Source: Mycobacterium asiaticum DSM 44297 (GTDB lineage: Bacteria > Actinomycetota > Actinomycetes > Mycobacteriales > Mycobacteriaceae). From it: a stretch of DNA of 64,000 nt. Positions within the stretch are counted from its first letter, which is position 1. Every line of letters starts with the position of its first letter. The stretch lies in NCBI RefSeq assembly GCF_000613245.1, contig NZ_HG964937.1, positions 1,550,523 to 1,614,522 on the forward strand, in the 5' to 3' direction. Shown piece by piece: positions 22,783-32,012 of this stretch. The position numbers and the translations under genes are program-made. The notes below the pieces were generated by a model that worked only from the letters and a program-made list of their open reading frames with translations, was not told the origin of the DNA and did no database searches.

Positions 22783-24426
22783 TCAGGCCAAGTTCGATCG
22801 ACGCGGGTAGGCCACGCTCGGATCGGTCAGGACGTTCACGACGGCCGGCAGACCGCTGGCGAAGGCGCGTTCCAGGGCCGGGCGCAGCTCGACCGGCGCC
22901 GAAACCAGTTCACCGTGCCCACCGAGGGCACGCACCACCTCGTCGTAGCGGGTGCCGGGGCGCAGTTCGGCTACCACCGAATAGCCGTACAACGCCTCCA
23001 TGGGGTGCTTTTCCAGGCCCCAGATTCCGTTGTTGCCCACCACCGACACGACCGGCACGTTGTGGCGCACCAGGGTGTCCCACTCCATCCCGCTGAACCC
23101 GAAGGCACCGTCGCCCTGCAGCAGCACCACCTGTCGGTCGGGCCGCGCCAGCTTGGCCGCCAGGGCGTAACCGGGCCCCGAACCCAGGCAGCCGAACGGC
23201 CCACTGTCCAGCCAGCAGCCCGGCTGATAGCTGTCGATGACCCGGCCGGCGTAGGAACCGAAGTCTCCGGCGTCGATGACGACGATCGCGTCCCGGTCCA
23301 GCAGTGGGGCCAGCTCGGCGTAGACGCGCATCGGATGCAGCGGGATCCGGTCCTCGGCGAGCTCGGCCTTCTCCTGATCGCGGGCGCTGTCTTCGACCGC
23401 GCGCAGCTCGTCGATCCAGTCCTGATGGTCGGCCGCGCGCGAACCGGCGAGCGCGGAGAGCGTCGCGGACAGGTCGCCGTAGAGCTCGGCGGAGACTGGG
23501 CGCGGATGGTTGCGTTCGGGCCGCGCCCGATCAGCCACGACGAGCTGTGTCTGCGCACCGAACACCCCACCGAAGCCGAGACGGAAATCCATGGGCACGC
23601 CGACGATCAGCGCGACGTCGGCGCCGCCCAGCGCCTTTGAACGCGCCCGGGAGAACGCCAGCGGGTGGTCGGCGGGCACCGCGCCACGAGCCATCCCGTT
23701 CATCAGCACGGGTATCCGTAGCTGTTCGGCAAGCCGCAGCAGCGCGGTCTCCCCCCGCCCCCACCACACGTTGGTGCCGGCCATGATCACCGGCCGCTGC
23801 GCCTTGGCCAGCAGGTCGGCCACCCGATCCAGCGCGTCGGCATCCGCGGCGGGCGCGGCGGGCCGGGTGGCCAGCGCGCCGGGTCGGCCGTCGTCGTCGG
23901 ACACCGAAAAAACGTGATCCATTGGAAAGTCGACGAACCCGACTCCCGACGGCGCGCCGACCGCCGCCTGCAGTGCCTGGTCGACGAGCCGGCCCGCGTC
24001 CTCGGCGGACTGGGCGGTGGCGGCGAAACGCGTAAGCGGCGCCACGAACGGCACGTGGTCGATCTCCTGGAGCGAGCCCATCCCCCAGCGCGCGGCCGGG
24101 GCCCGGCCACCGAGCACCACCAACGGCGACTGGTTCTGCTGGGCGGCGGCCATCGCGCTCATCCCGTTGGTGACGCCTGGGCCCGCGGTGAGTGCGGCCA
24201 CGCCCGGCACCCTGGTGACCTTCGACCATCCTTCCGCGGCGAAGGCTGCGGTCTGCTCGTGGCGGGTGTCGATCAGCCGGACATCTTCGTCGCGGCAGCC
24301 GTCGTAGATCGAAAACAAGTGGCCACCCGACAGCGTGAATACGGTGTCGATACCGCTGGCCTTGAGGCGGCGGGCTACGAGCCTGCCCGCGTGCACGGTC
24401 TGGGTGGGGGCTGCTTCGGTGCTCAT
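22783..24426 (-). CDS. ilvG: Thiamine diphosphate-dependent enzyme, IlvG (acetolactate synthase large-subunit-like)
   Basis: This 547-residue ThDP enzyme has the three-domain layout: pyrimidine-binding domain (about 10-175, with the catalytic glutamate in DTRHEQTAAFAAEG), central domain, and diphosphate-binding domain with GDGAFGFSGMEWDTLVRH...NN (about 430-460). It is annotated as an acetolactate synthase in M. tuberculosis (Rv1820). The family also includes oxalyl-CoA and 2-hydroxyacyl-CoA lyases and the substrate is uncertain. No small regulatory subunit gene is nearby. The gene is divergent from bacA with an 86-nt promoter region between them. Confidence 0.85.
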   Translation of the reverse strand: MSTEAAPTQTVHAGRLVARRLKASGIDTVFTLSGGHLFSIYDGCRDEDVRLIDTRHEQTAAFAAEGWSKVTRVPGVAALTAGPGVTNGMSAMAAAQQNQSPLVVLGGRAPAARWGMGSLQEIDHVPFVAPLTRFAATAQSAEDAGRLVDQALQAAVGAPSGVGFVDFPMDHVFSVSDDDGRPGALATRPAAPAADADALDRVADLLAKAQRPVIMAGTNVWWGRGETALLRLAEQLRIPVLMNGMARGAVPADHPLAFSRARSKALGGADVALIVGVPMDFRLGFGGVFGAQTQLVVADRARPERNHPRPVSAELYGDLSATLSALAGSRAADHQDWIDELRAVEDSARDQEKAELAEDRIPLHPMRVYAELAPLLDRDAIVVIDAGDFGSYAGRVIDSYQPGCWLDSGPFGCLGSGPGYALAAKLARPDRQVVLLQGDGAFGFSGMEWDTLVRHNVPVVSVVGNNGIWGLEKHPMEALYGYSVVAELRPGTRYDEVVRALGGHGELVSAPVELRPALERAFASGLPAVVNVLTDPSVAYPRRSNLA

Positions 24427-24512
24427 AGGGGCAGCCTATCCACCCGGTTCAGGTACCTTCGCCGAAGTATTTCGTTGCGCAGCAGCCGCACGCCTGTGAG
24501 GAGACGACGACC

Positions 24513-26435
24513 TTGGGCCCCAAGCCGTTCACGCCGAAAATTGATTGGTCGCAAGCTCTTCCGGATTCGGTGCGCTGGCTCGCCATAGCGTGGGTGGTCA
24601 GCGCCATTTGTCTGTTGCTTGCGCTGGTCTTAATGAGGTTTTTCACCCCATGGGGCCGCCAGTTCTGGCGGATAACCCGCGGGTACTTCGTCGGACGCAA
24701 TAGCGTCCGAGTGTGGCTGATGCTGGGCGTGCTGCTGCTCTCCGTACTGATGTCCGTGCGCTTGGATGTGTTGTTCAGCTTCTTCAGCAACGACATGTAC
24801 ACCTCCGTGCAGACAGCCGTGGAGGGCATGGCCGAGCACGACGCCGTCATCAAACAATCTGGGGTGCACGGGTTTTACGTTTCGATGGGAATTTTCAGCG
24901 TGTTAGCGCTGGTTTTCATCGCTCGCTATCTCGTTGATATCTACCTGCTGCAGCGGTTCGTGATTTCGTGGCGCATGTGGCTGACCCGCCACCTCACCGA
25001 TGACTGGCTGGATGGCCGGGCTTACTACCGAGACCTGTTCATCGACCATACGATCGACAACCCCGACCAGCGGATTCAGCAGGACATCGACATCTTCACC
25101 GCTGCCAATACCGAGGGCACCCCTAACACGCCCGCCAATGGGACCACACAGACGTTGTTGTTCGGGGCTGTCAACGCGGTCGCGTCGGTGATCTCGTTCG
25201 CCGCGATCCTGTGGAACCTGTCCGGACCGCTGGACGTGTTTGGTTATGTTTTGCCACGCGCAATGTTTTGGACCGTGCTGGTTTTCGTGCTGATCGCCTC
25301 AGTGGTCGCTTTCCGATTGGGCCGTCCATTGATCTGGCTCAGCTTCAACAACGAGAAACTCAACGCCGCCTTCCGTTACGCATTGGTGCGACTGCGCGAT
25401 GCCGCGGAGGCAGTGGGGTTCTATCGCGGTGAGCGCGCCGAACGGACACAACTATGGCGGCGCTTCACTCCCATCATCGACAACTACCGCACGTTCGTTC
25501 GTCGTTCCATAATCTTCAACGGCTGGAACTGGTCGATGTCTCAGGTAATCGTCCCGTTGCCGTGGTTGATCCAGGCCCCACGATTGTTTGTCGGCCAAAT
25601 CAAGTTCGGTGACGTGACCCAGACCGCCGCCGCATTCGGCCGCATTTCAGACTCGCTGTCGTTCTTCCGCAATCAATATGACGCCTTCGCATATCTGCGG
25701 GCCGCGATCATCCGCTTGCACGGCCTGGTCGATGCCAACGATCGCGGACGTGCGCTGCCGGCGGTGCTGACCACACCCAGCCAGGACGGATCGGTCGAGA
25801 TAGAAAACGTCGAGGTGCGCAAGCCGGACGGCGATCGGTTGATCGATCCGCTCGACGTTCGGCTCGAAGCCGGCCACTCGCTGGTCATCACGGGACAATC
25901 AGGTGCGGGTAAAACCACCTTGTTGCGCAGCCTGGCCGAACTGTGGCCCTACGCCTCAGGAACCCTTCGTCGGCCGGGTGGCGAGAACGAGACGCTGTTC
26001 CTGTCGCAGTTGCCCTACGTCCCGCTGGGGACGCTGCGCGCAGTGGTGTGTTACCCGAACTCGTCGGACGGGGTCACCGATGCCGAGTTGCACGAAGTGA
26101 TGACGAAGGTGGCGCTCGCGCCGCACATTGCGCATTTAGATGAAGAGCAGGACTGGGCCAAGGTGCTGTCGCCGGGCGAACAACAGCGCGTGGCCTTCGC
26201 ACGCATACTGCTGACCAAACCGAAGGCGGTATTCCTGGACGAGTCCACCTCGGCCTTGGACCCAGGCCTGGAATATGCCCTCTATCAGCTGGTGCGCAAC
26301 GAACTTCCGGATTGCGTCGTGGTCAGCGTCAGTCACCGGCCCACGGTTGAACAGCATCACGACCGCCAGCTCGAATTGCTCGGCGGGGGCCGATGGCGGT
26401 TGGGTCCGGTGCAGCAGGAACCGGCAACCGTTTAG
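24513..26435 (+). CDS. bacA: BacA-like ABC transporter (hydrophilic-compound/cobalamin importer, Rv1819c-like)
   Basis: This 640-residue protein fuses an SbmA/BacA-type membrane domain (about 1-400, six hydrophobic segments) to an ABC ATPase with Walker A GQSGAGKTTLL (about residue 465), signature LSPGEQQRVAFARILL and Walker B KAVFLDESTSALD. M. tuberculosis Rv1819c is known to import vitamin B12, bleomycin and hydrophilic peptides through a large water-filled cavity. The start is TTG at 24513 (MGPKPFTPKIDW), set by GAGGAG about 10 nt upstream and by the homologous N-terminus. In M. tuberculosis PE_PGRS33 lies next door; here an M13 metalloprotease does. Confidence 0.92.
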   Translation: MGPKPFTPKIDWSQALPDSVRWLAIAWVVSAICLLLALVLMRFFTPWGRQFWRITRGYFVGRNSVRVWLMLGVLLLSVLMSVRLDVLFSFFSNDMYTSVQTAVEGMAEHDAVIKQSGVHGFYVSMGIFSVLALVFIARYLVDIYLLQRFVISWRMWLTRHLTDDWLDGRAYYRDLFIDHTIDNPDQRIQQDIDIFTAANTEGTPNTPANGTTQTLLFGAVNAVASVISFAAILWNLSGPLDVFGYVLPRAMFWTVLVFVLIASVVAFRLGRPLIWLSFNNEKLNAAFRYALVRLRDAAEAVGFYRGERAERTQLWRRFTPIIDNYRTFVRRSIIFNGWNWSMSQVIVPLPWLIQAPRLFVGQIKFGDVTQTAAAFGRISDSLSFFRNQYDAFAYLRAAIIRLHGLVDANDRGRALPAVLTTPSQDGSVEIENVEVRKPDGDRLIDPLDVRLEAGHSLVITGQSGAGKTTLLRSLAELWPYASGTLRRPGGENETLFLSQLPYVPLGTLRAVVCYPNSSDGVTDAELHEVMTKVALAPHIAHLDEEQDWAKVLSPGEQQRVAFARILLTKPKAVFLDESTSALDPGLEYALYQLVRNELPDCVVVSVSHRPTVEQHHDRQLELLGGGRWRLGPVQQEPATV

Positions 26436-26556
26436 TGCACAACCCGATCCGGACCCAGCGCGTAAGGACCAGCCATATGGGGCGGAGGGCTCGCTGAACC
26501 GTTGCAGCCGGCGCGCACAGCTAAGCTGCCCTTGGCCCGGCGACTGGAGGTCTGCG

Positions 26557-28608
26557 GTGTGCGTATTGGTTCGTGCGGTGGCAGTGCTACTTGCCACTGC
26601 CTTGGTGCTCGTGGGCTGTGGCAGCTCGGCCGAACACCGCTCCAAACCCAAGTTTGGCGCTTGGGGTGTCGACTTAACCGAGATGGACACGTCGGTCCGG
26701 CCCGGTAACGACTTCTTCGTGTACGCGGTCGGCACGTGGGTGAAGAACGCGAAGATCCCGGCCGACAAAGTGTGCGCTGGCGTCAATCTCGACATTCAGA
26801 ACCAGCTCAACGCGGACCTGAAGGCGATCGTCGAGAGTGCCGCCGCCAAACACGCGCCCGAGGGCGACATCTCACAGCAAATCGGCGACCTGTTCGCGTC
26901 CTACATGGACGAGGCGCTGCTGAACAGGAAAGGCGTCGAGCCCGTGCGGCCGCTGCTGGCGTCGATCGACGCTGCCAATGACAGGGCGGCCCTCAATGGG
27001 GTCCTGGTGTCGTTCAACGGCAGGACTCGGGTGAGCGACCCCTTCCCCGTTTCGGTGGGGATGGACCCGAACAACCCGACGCGTTACTTGCCTATCATCT
27101 GGCAGGGCGGCCTCTCACTCGGTGAGCGCGACTACTACCTGGAAACCGATCCCGAATCGGTTGAGCTGCGCACCAAATTCGTCGCGCATGCCGCTCGGTT
27201 GCTCGGTCTCGGCGGTTTCGCCGATTCGCAGCAGCAGGCCGAACGATTGCTGGCCCTGGAAACCAAGCTGGCAGAGGTGCAGGTGCCGCGGGAGGACGAG
27301 CGCGACGTCGTCAAGACGAACAACATCATGCCGCGAGCTGCAGTCGAGCAGCTCGGGCAGGGCGCACCGTTGCATGAAATATTCGACGAGCTGAAGTTGC
27401 CGGCGCAGACCGACTTCCAGGTCGGCATGCCCAACGTATTGAGCCGCACCGCAGCGCTTTTCGCCAACGAGCCGCTGGACTCGTGGAAGTCGTATATGCG
27501 TTACCAGGTCCTCTCCGCCTACGGCGGCGATCTTTCGACGCCATTCGCCGATGAGCTGTTCGACTTCTACGGCCGAACGCTGGGCGGCGCCAAGGAGCGC
27601 GCGCCGCGGGTGGAGCGCGGGGTCTCTCGGGTGAGTAAGGGACTCGGCGACCCGGTCGGACAGTTATATGTCGACGCCCACTTCAGTCAGCAGACCCGAG
27701 ACAAGGCGCGGGCGCTGGTCGAGAATCTCCGCTCCGCTTACAGCAAGCGCATCGACGCGGCCAGCTGGATGGCGCCGGAGACGAAGAGAGAAGCTCAGGC
27801 CAAGCTCGCCGCGCTAGTGGCCAAGATCGGTTACCCCGACCGATGGAAGTCGTATGCGACGGTCAAGATCGCGGCGGCCGAACTGGTCGCCAACGGCGAC
27901 GCCCTGGCGATGTGGTCGTGGAACGACGACCGCAGCAAGCTGGGCAAGCCCATCGACCGCGGCGAATGGAGCATGACGCCGCAGACCAACAACGCCTATT
28001 ACTCTCCTCGACTCAACGACATCGTGTTTCCCGCGGCGATCCTTCAGCCGCCGAACTTCGATCCAGCAGCCGATGCCGCGGCGAACTACGGCGCGATCGG
28101 GGCCACCATCGGTCACGAGATGAGCCACGCGTTCGACGACCAGGGCCGCAAGAGCGACGGCACTGGGTTGCAACGCGATTGGTGGACACCGGCCGACGCC
28201 GACCGTTACACACGTGAGGCGGACAAGCTTGTCGCCCAGTTCAACGGATACGAGCCGTTACCGGGCAATCGCATCAATGGAGCGGTGACACTCGGCGAGA
28301 ACATTGCCGATCTCGCGGGCCTGCGCATCGCTTATGACGCCTACAAGCTTTCCCTCGGTGGGAAAGAGGCGCCTGTCATCGACGGCCTCAGCGGAGATCA
28401 GCGGTTCTTCCTCGCCTTCGCGGCGAGCTGGAAGGAGATCTGCCGGCCCGAAACCGAACGCAACCAACTGCTGACGGACGTTCACAGCCCGGCAAAGTTC
28501 CGGGTGAACGGGATCGTCCGCAACATGGACGAGTGGTACACCGCGTTCAATGTGCAGCCCGGCGACTCGCTGTTCCTCAAACCCGAGGACCGCGTCCGCG
28601 TCTGGTGA
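26557..28608 (+). CDS. M13 (neprilysin-like) zinc metalloprotease, predicted lipoprotein
   Basis: This 683-residue peptidase has a lipoprotein signal (VRAVAVLLATALVLVGC, lipobox LVGC with cysteine near residue 21). The M13 N-terminal domain follows (MDTSVRPGNDFFVYAVGTWVK). The catalytic part carries NAYYSPRLNDIVFPAAIL, the zinc motif HEMSH (ATIGHEMSHAFDDQG) and the third zinc ligand region ENIADLAG. The start is GTG 26557, preceded by GGAGG at 6-nt spacing; this beats an ATG far upstream that lies inside bacA. Unlike Zmp1 of M. tuberculosis, which lacks a lipobox, this enzyme should be anchored outside the membrane. It lies 121 nt after bacA. The substrate is unknown. Confidence 0.9.
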   Translation: MCVLVRAVAVLLATALVLVGCGSSAEHRSKPKFGAWGVDLTEMDTSVRPGNDFFVYAVGTWVKNAKIPADKVCAGVNLDIQNQLNADLKAIVESAAAKHAPEGDISQQIGDLFASYMDEALLNRKGVEPVRPLLASIDAANDRAALNGVLVSFNGRTRVSDPFPVSVGMDPNNPTRYLPIIWQGGLSLGERDYYLETDPESVELRTKFVAHAARLLGLGGFADSQQQAERLLALETKLAEVQVPREDERDVVKTNNIMPRAAVEQLGQGAPLHEIFDELKLPAQTDFQVGMPNVLSRTAALFANEPLDSWKSYMRYQVLSAYGGDLSTPFADELFDFYGRTLGGAKERAPRVERGVSRVSKGLGDPVGQLYVDAHFSQQTRDKARALVENLRSAYSKRIDAASWMAPETKREAQAKLAALVAKIGYPDRWKSYATVKIAAAELVANGDALAMWSWNDDRSKLGKPIDRGEWSMTPQTNNAYYSPRLNDIVFPAAILQPPNFDPAADAAANYGAIGATIGHEMSHAFDDQGRKSDGTGLQRDWWTPADADRYTREADKLVAQFNGYEPLPGNRINGAVTLGENIADLAGLRIAYDAYKLSLGGKEAPVIDGLSGDQRFFLAFAASWKEICRPETERNQLLTDVHSPAKFRVNGIVRNMDEWYTAFNVQPGDSLFLKPEDRVRVW

Positions 28609-28616
28609 GGACAGCT

Positions 28617-28723
28617 GATTTTCCGCGCCTACCCGCCCGCGGCCGCAGCCGCGTGCGTTCCGGCGCTGTGCTTGATTTTCCGCGCCTACCCGCCAGCGGC
28701 TGCGGCCGCGTGCGTTCCGGCGC
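28617..28723. repeat. Direct duplication of the 3' end of the flavin dehydrogenase gene
   Basis: Two roughly 50-nt copies start at 28617 and 28674 (period 57 nt) and differ at three positions within those 50 nt. The right copy encodes the last residues (THAAAAAGG) and the TAG stop of the minus-strand dehydrogenase. The left copy repeats the same codons and stop downstream of the gene, so it is a non-coding echo of the C-terminus. It begins 8 nt after the stop of the convergent metalloprotease. Confidence 0.85.
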
Positions 28724-30173
28724 GGCGCCCGAAGAACGAACCTTCGCCCAGCTGCGTCCCGCTGGCGTACCCCTTGCCGTCCTGGGCGATGTTGGACGCA
28801 CAGGCCCCAGCGGCGTACAGGCCTGGGACCACCGAACCGTCCTCGCGCAGCACTTCGCCGTCCACTGACACCGCCAAGCCGCCGATGGTGAATCCCGAGT
28901 ACATGGCCCGGCCCAGTGACAGATCGAATACCGCCCAAGGTCCATTGTCTTGCGGGGCAACGTATTCCGGCTGCTTGTGGAAGTCCGGGTCCTCGCCCTT
29001 GGCGGCATACTCGTTGTAGCGGTCAAGCGTGGCGGCGACGTTGCCTGCCGGAATGCCCAGCGCGGTTTCCAGTTCAGCGATGGTCTCGTACCCGTCGAGG
29101 AATTTGATCAGCGGCATCTCGGGCATCTGCATGTGCGCTTCGTCGACGATCAGATAGGCCGTCTGCTCCGGCTGTTCCAGCACGAAAGCCGAGGTACGGG
29201 AATGATAGGAGTCTTCGGCGACGAACCGCTTGCCGTCCTTGTTGACGATCACCCCGGTCAACAGAATCTCCGGCGGATATGCGGCCGCGGTGATGAACAA
29301 TTCGTCCATGTTCTTGGTGGCCCCACCGGCCGAGACGCCCATCCGGATGCCCAGCCCGTCGTCGTTCGGATTGCCAAGAATGTAGGGCGCCACCAGGCCG
29401 TGGTGTTTGGTGCGCCGCGGCTGTCCCAACGCGGGCGTGTGCTCGGACACCATGTCCGGGTTCATCGCGAACCCGCCCGCGGCTATGATCACGGCTTTGG
29501 CCTTGATCGCACCGGTTTCGCCGAAGTGCTTCCAGGCGACGCCGACCACGGCGCCATCCGCCACGATCAGGTTGGTCGCCCCGGTTTCGTAGCGAATTTC
29601 GACACCGAGCTCGGCGGCGCGCTTCACCAACAGGTCGACCACCATTGCGGCACCGCCCAATTCGCCGGGCACCGGCACAGAGTGACCGCGCGGCGCGGGC
29701 ACCGCCTGCTCACAGTAGGGCCACACCTTCTCGTTGCCCGTGTAGCTGAGGCCCTCGGTGCCCGGCGGGACCACCACTTTGCCGGGGTAGAAGCTGCGCT
29801 CGAACTGAAAGCCAAGAGCCTCAAGCCAATTGAAATGCTCGACGCTGCCGTCGCAGTACGCGCGGATCTTGTCGAGTTCGGGTTCGCGGGACACCGCGAC
29901 CAGGTACTTGAACATCTCGTCGGGCGAATCGGGATGACCGGTTGCCTCCTGCACCGCCGTCCCACCGCCCAGATAAAAGTGGCCCCCCGCCATCGAGGTG
30001 GTGCCGCCGGCCGCGGCGGCACGTTCGGCCACCAAAACTCGGGCGCCGCCCGCCGCTGCCGAAACTGCCGCGCAGCCCCCGGCGATCCCGAAACCGAGCA
30101 CCAGCACGTCGACTTCATCCGACCAGGACTGCACCGTGTCGGCCTGGACTGTTGCTGGGATGTCGGTGCTCAC
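28686..30173 (-). CDS. FAD-binding dehydrogenase (Rv1817-like, fumarate reductase/KstD superfamily)
   Basis: This 495-residue flavoprotein has an N-terminal FAD motif LVLGFGIAGGCAAVSAA followed by VLVAERAAAAGGTT (about residues 24-60) and a C-terminal FAD-binding block GLYAAGACASNIAQDGKGYASGT (in two parts, about 455-480). The fold is that of succinate dehydrogenase/fumarate reductase flavoproteins and 3-ketosteroid dehydrogenases. The ATG at 30173 overlaps the stop of the upstream VOC-family gene (4 nt), so the two are probably co-translated, suggesting a joint catabolic step (inference). The substrate is unknown. Confidence 0.86.
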   Translation of the reverse strand: MSTDIPATVQADTVQSWSDEVDVLVLGFGIAGGCAAVSAAAGGARVLVAERAAAAGGTTSMAGGHFYLGGGTAVQEATGHPDSPDEMFKYLVAVSREPELDKIRAYCDGSVEHFNWLEALGFQFERSFYPGKVVVPPGTEGLSYTGNEKVWPYCEQAVPAPRGHSVPVPGELGGAAMVVDLLVKRAAELGVEIRYETGATNLIVADGAVVGVAWKHFGETGAIKAKAVIIAAGGFAMNPDMVSEHTPALGQPRRTKHHGLVAPYILGNPNDDGLGIRMGVSAGGATKNMDELFITAAAYPPEILLTGVIVNKDGKRFVAEDSYHSRTSAFVLEQPEQTAYLIVDEAHMQMPEMPLIKFLDGYETIAELETALGIPAGNVAATLDRYNEYAAKGEDPDFHKQPEYVAPQDNGPWAVFDLSLGRAMYSGFTIGGLAVSVDGEVLREDGSVVPGLYAAGACASNIAQDGKGYASGTQLGEGSFFGRRAGTHAAAAAGG

Positions 30174-30670
30174 CGCTGCTCCTGTTTGATGTAGTCGTAA
30201 AACGCTCTGATCTCGGGTGACAGATAGGCGATCTCCAGAAACGGCACTCCTGACTGCGGCGCCGCGACGTAGGCAAATCGCAGTCCGCCGGGCATGGTGC
30301 CTTCCTGCACCACATTCGCACCGTGGCCGGCGGCGTCGGCAATCGCGGCGTCGAACCGCTCCGGGCTTTCGGCCTCCAGGCAGATGTGGTGCAAACCTGG
30401 GCCGTGGTCGCGGAGAAAGTCACTATAGATATTCTCCCCGCGCACCGGCGCTAGCAGCTCCAGTTGCGTGTCGCCGAGATAGCTCAACGAGACGCCCGCA
30501 ACGAAGTCCGCGGGCCGGCCGCGATAGGTGCAGCTGTCGGGCGCGAAGTGCACCTCCGGCATCCGTATCCACTTGCGGACGCCTAAAAGCCCGGTGAGAG
30601 CGGTTTCGGTGGCGTCGAGGTCCGTTGTCACCCACGCGATCTGGATGGGTGACTGAACTAGCAGGTTCAT
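30170..30670 (-). CDS. VOC/glyoxalase superfamily protein
   Basis: This 166-residue protein starts MNLLVQSPIQIAWVTTDLDATETALTGLLG (shown in part). It has the paired beta-alpha-beta-beta-beta modules of the vicinal oxygen chelate fold, with metal-ligand candidates in PGLHHICLEAESPERFD and LEIAYLSPEIRAFYD. It resembles the methylmalonyl-CoA epimerase/glyoxalase type. It is coupled by a 4-nt overlap to the flavin dehydrogenase downstream. The counterpart of this gene is not next to Rv1817 in M. tuberculosis as I remember it. Confidence 0.78.
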   Translation of the reverse strand: MNLLVQSPIQIAWVTTDLDATETALTGLLGVRKWIRMPEVHFAPDSCTYRGRPADFVAGVSLSYLGDTQLELLAPVRGENIYSDFLRDHGPGLHHICLEAESPERFDAAIADAAGHGANVVQEGTMPGGLRFAYVAAPQSGVPFLEIAYLSPEIRAFYDYIKQEQR

Positions 30671-30771
30671 CGCCTCGCAGGATATCCCAGCGCGACGGCG
30701 GGCAGAAAGGCCCGCGCATTAATTTGCCGTGATGGCCGCAGTCCGGGTCTTGCCGCGCGGATGAACACGTT

Positions 30772-31458
30772 CTAATTCGACCCAAGCATGCCGATCAGCA
30801 ACCGCACCTGGGTATCGAAGACGCTGCGCGGGTCGGTCAGTGTGTCCGCGCCATACTGCCCGAACACCTCGAGGCTGATCGCGCCCAGCACGCCCGCCCA
30901 TAGGAGGAAACATTTAGCCATCACCCGGTCGTCGCCGGGGAAACCGAAATCGTGCCGGATCCGCTCGAAATCCGACGCCATCGGTTGGGGCGCTGCGTCA
31001 CTGGTCAGCATGATCTCGCCGGTGGTGATCCCCGCCGCCAGGGCATCGAACAAATCCGCGACCACGCGGGTGCCGACGCCGACGGTGCGCTCCGCGGGAG
31101 CGTGGTACCCGGGCACCGGGCTGCCGTAGAGCAGCGCCCACCCAGCCGGGTGTGCCACCGCCCACTCCCGCACCGCGTGGGTAATGGTCAGCACGTCTTC
31201 ACTCCAGGAATCCGTGTCGGCATCGTCGCGGGCGCGCTTCACCGCGTCGGCCAGGTCGGAATAGGCGTCGACGAGCAGCAGTGTCAACAACTCGTCGCGA
31301 CTGGCCACGTATCGGTAGACGGCCGAGGAGACCATGCCCAGGTCCCGAGCTATCGCGCGCAGCGACAGGCCGGCCGCGCCGTGATCCACGAGGTGGCGAC
31401 GGCCTAGTTCAACGATCTTCGCCTCGATTTGCTCCCGTGATTCCTGACGTTTGCCCAC
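30772..31458 (-). CDS. TetR-family transcriptional regulator (Rv1816-like)
   Basis: This 228-residue protein has a TetR DNA-binding domain at residues 10-60 (ESREQIEAKIVELG; LSLRAIARDLGMVSSAVYRYVASRDELL) and a C-terminal ligand-binding domain (VREWAVAHPAGWALLYGSPVPGYHAP) of the TetR_C WHG type. It is 101 nt upstream of the VOC-flavin dehydrogenase pair in the same direction and divergent from a nitroreductase-like gene (110 nt). Either could be its target, but no operator palindrome stood out. Confidence 0.88.
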   Translation of the reverse strand: MGKRQESREQIEAKIVELGRRHLVDHGAAGLSLRAIARDLGMVSSAVYRYVASRDELLTLLLVDAYSDLADAVKRARDDADTDSWSEDVLTITHAVREWAVAHPAGWALLYGSPVPGYHAPAERTVGVGTRVVADLFDALAAGITTGEIMLTSDAAPQPMASDFERIRHDFGFPGDDRVMAKCFLLWAGVLGAISLEVFGQYGADTLTDPRSVFDTQVRLLIGMLGSN

Positions 31459-31568
31459 ACGACGGAGTCTTGCAGTTCAGAGATCACCGCTCTTGCTTTT
31501 AGGTCACGGTTGTGACACGGTATTGCCAAGCGAGAGCGGTGCTCTCTGGATATCCTCCGGGAGGCGTA

Positions 31569-32012
31569 ATGAACACGCACTATCAGGAACCGAATCGGGC
31601 CATGCGCGCTGCCAATACGGTCGTTCGCTGGCTGGCCGAATCCGGTATCAGCATCGCCGGCACCAGCGCGTTGCGGGTCCGCGGACGCACCAGTGGGAAA
31701 CAACGCAGCGTGGTGATCAACCTGCTGACCGTGGACGGCGTGGACTACGTCGTCTCACCGCGCGGCAACACCCAGTGGGTGCGCAACGTTCGCGCGGCGG
31801 GCGTCGTCGACACCGGCCCGCGCTGGCGATCACGACGCGCCACCATCCATGAGGTCGGCGACGATGCCAAGCCCGAAATCCTGCGGCGTTACTTGGCGCG
31901 GTGGTACTGGCAGGTCAAGGGGTTCGTCGGGGGACTGACACCGGAGTCCGGGGACGACGAACTGCGCGCCGCGTCCGATCGGATACCCGTGTTCGCACTG
32001 GGCGCGGCCTAG
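31569..32012 (+). CDS. Deazaflavin (F420)-dependent nitroreductase family protein
   Basis: This 147-residue protein of the Ddn/DUF385 family shows SALRVRGRTSGKQRSVVINLL, YVVSPRGNTQWVRNVRAAG and the closing PVFAL. Members bind F420 and reduce quinones or nitro compounds. The start ATG 31569 follows GGGAGG at 5-nt spacing; the upstream in-frame ATG at 31512 has no such signal. It is convergent with the serine protease, and the two stop codons share one CTAG (32009-32012). Confidence 0.84.
   Translation: MNTHYQEPNRAMRAANTVVRWLAESGISIAGTSALRVRGRTSGKQRSVVINLLTVDGVDYVVSPRGNTQWVRNVRAAGVVDTGPRWRSRRATIHEVGDDAKPEILRRYLARWYWQVKGFVGGLTPESGDDELRAASDRIPVFALGAA

Noticed and set aside
28617..28723. Insertion sequence ends or CRISPR repeats
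   Set aside because: It is a simple two-copy direct repeat of a gene terminus without inverted ends, spacers or a transposase. No CRISPR array, tRNA, rRNA or transposase was seen anywhere in the window.
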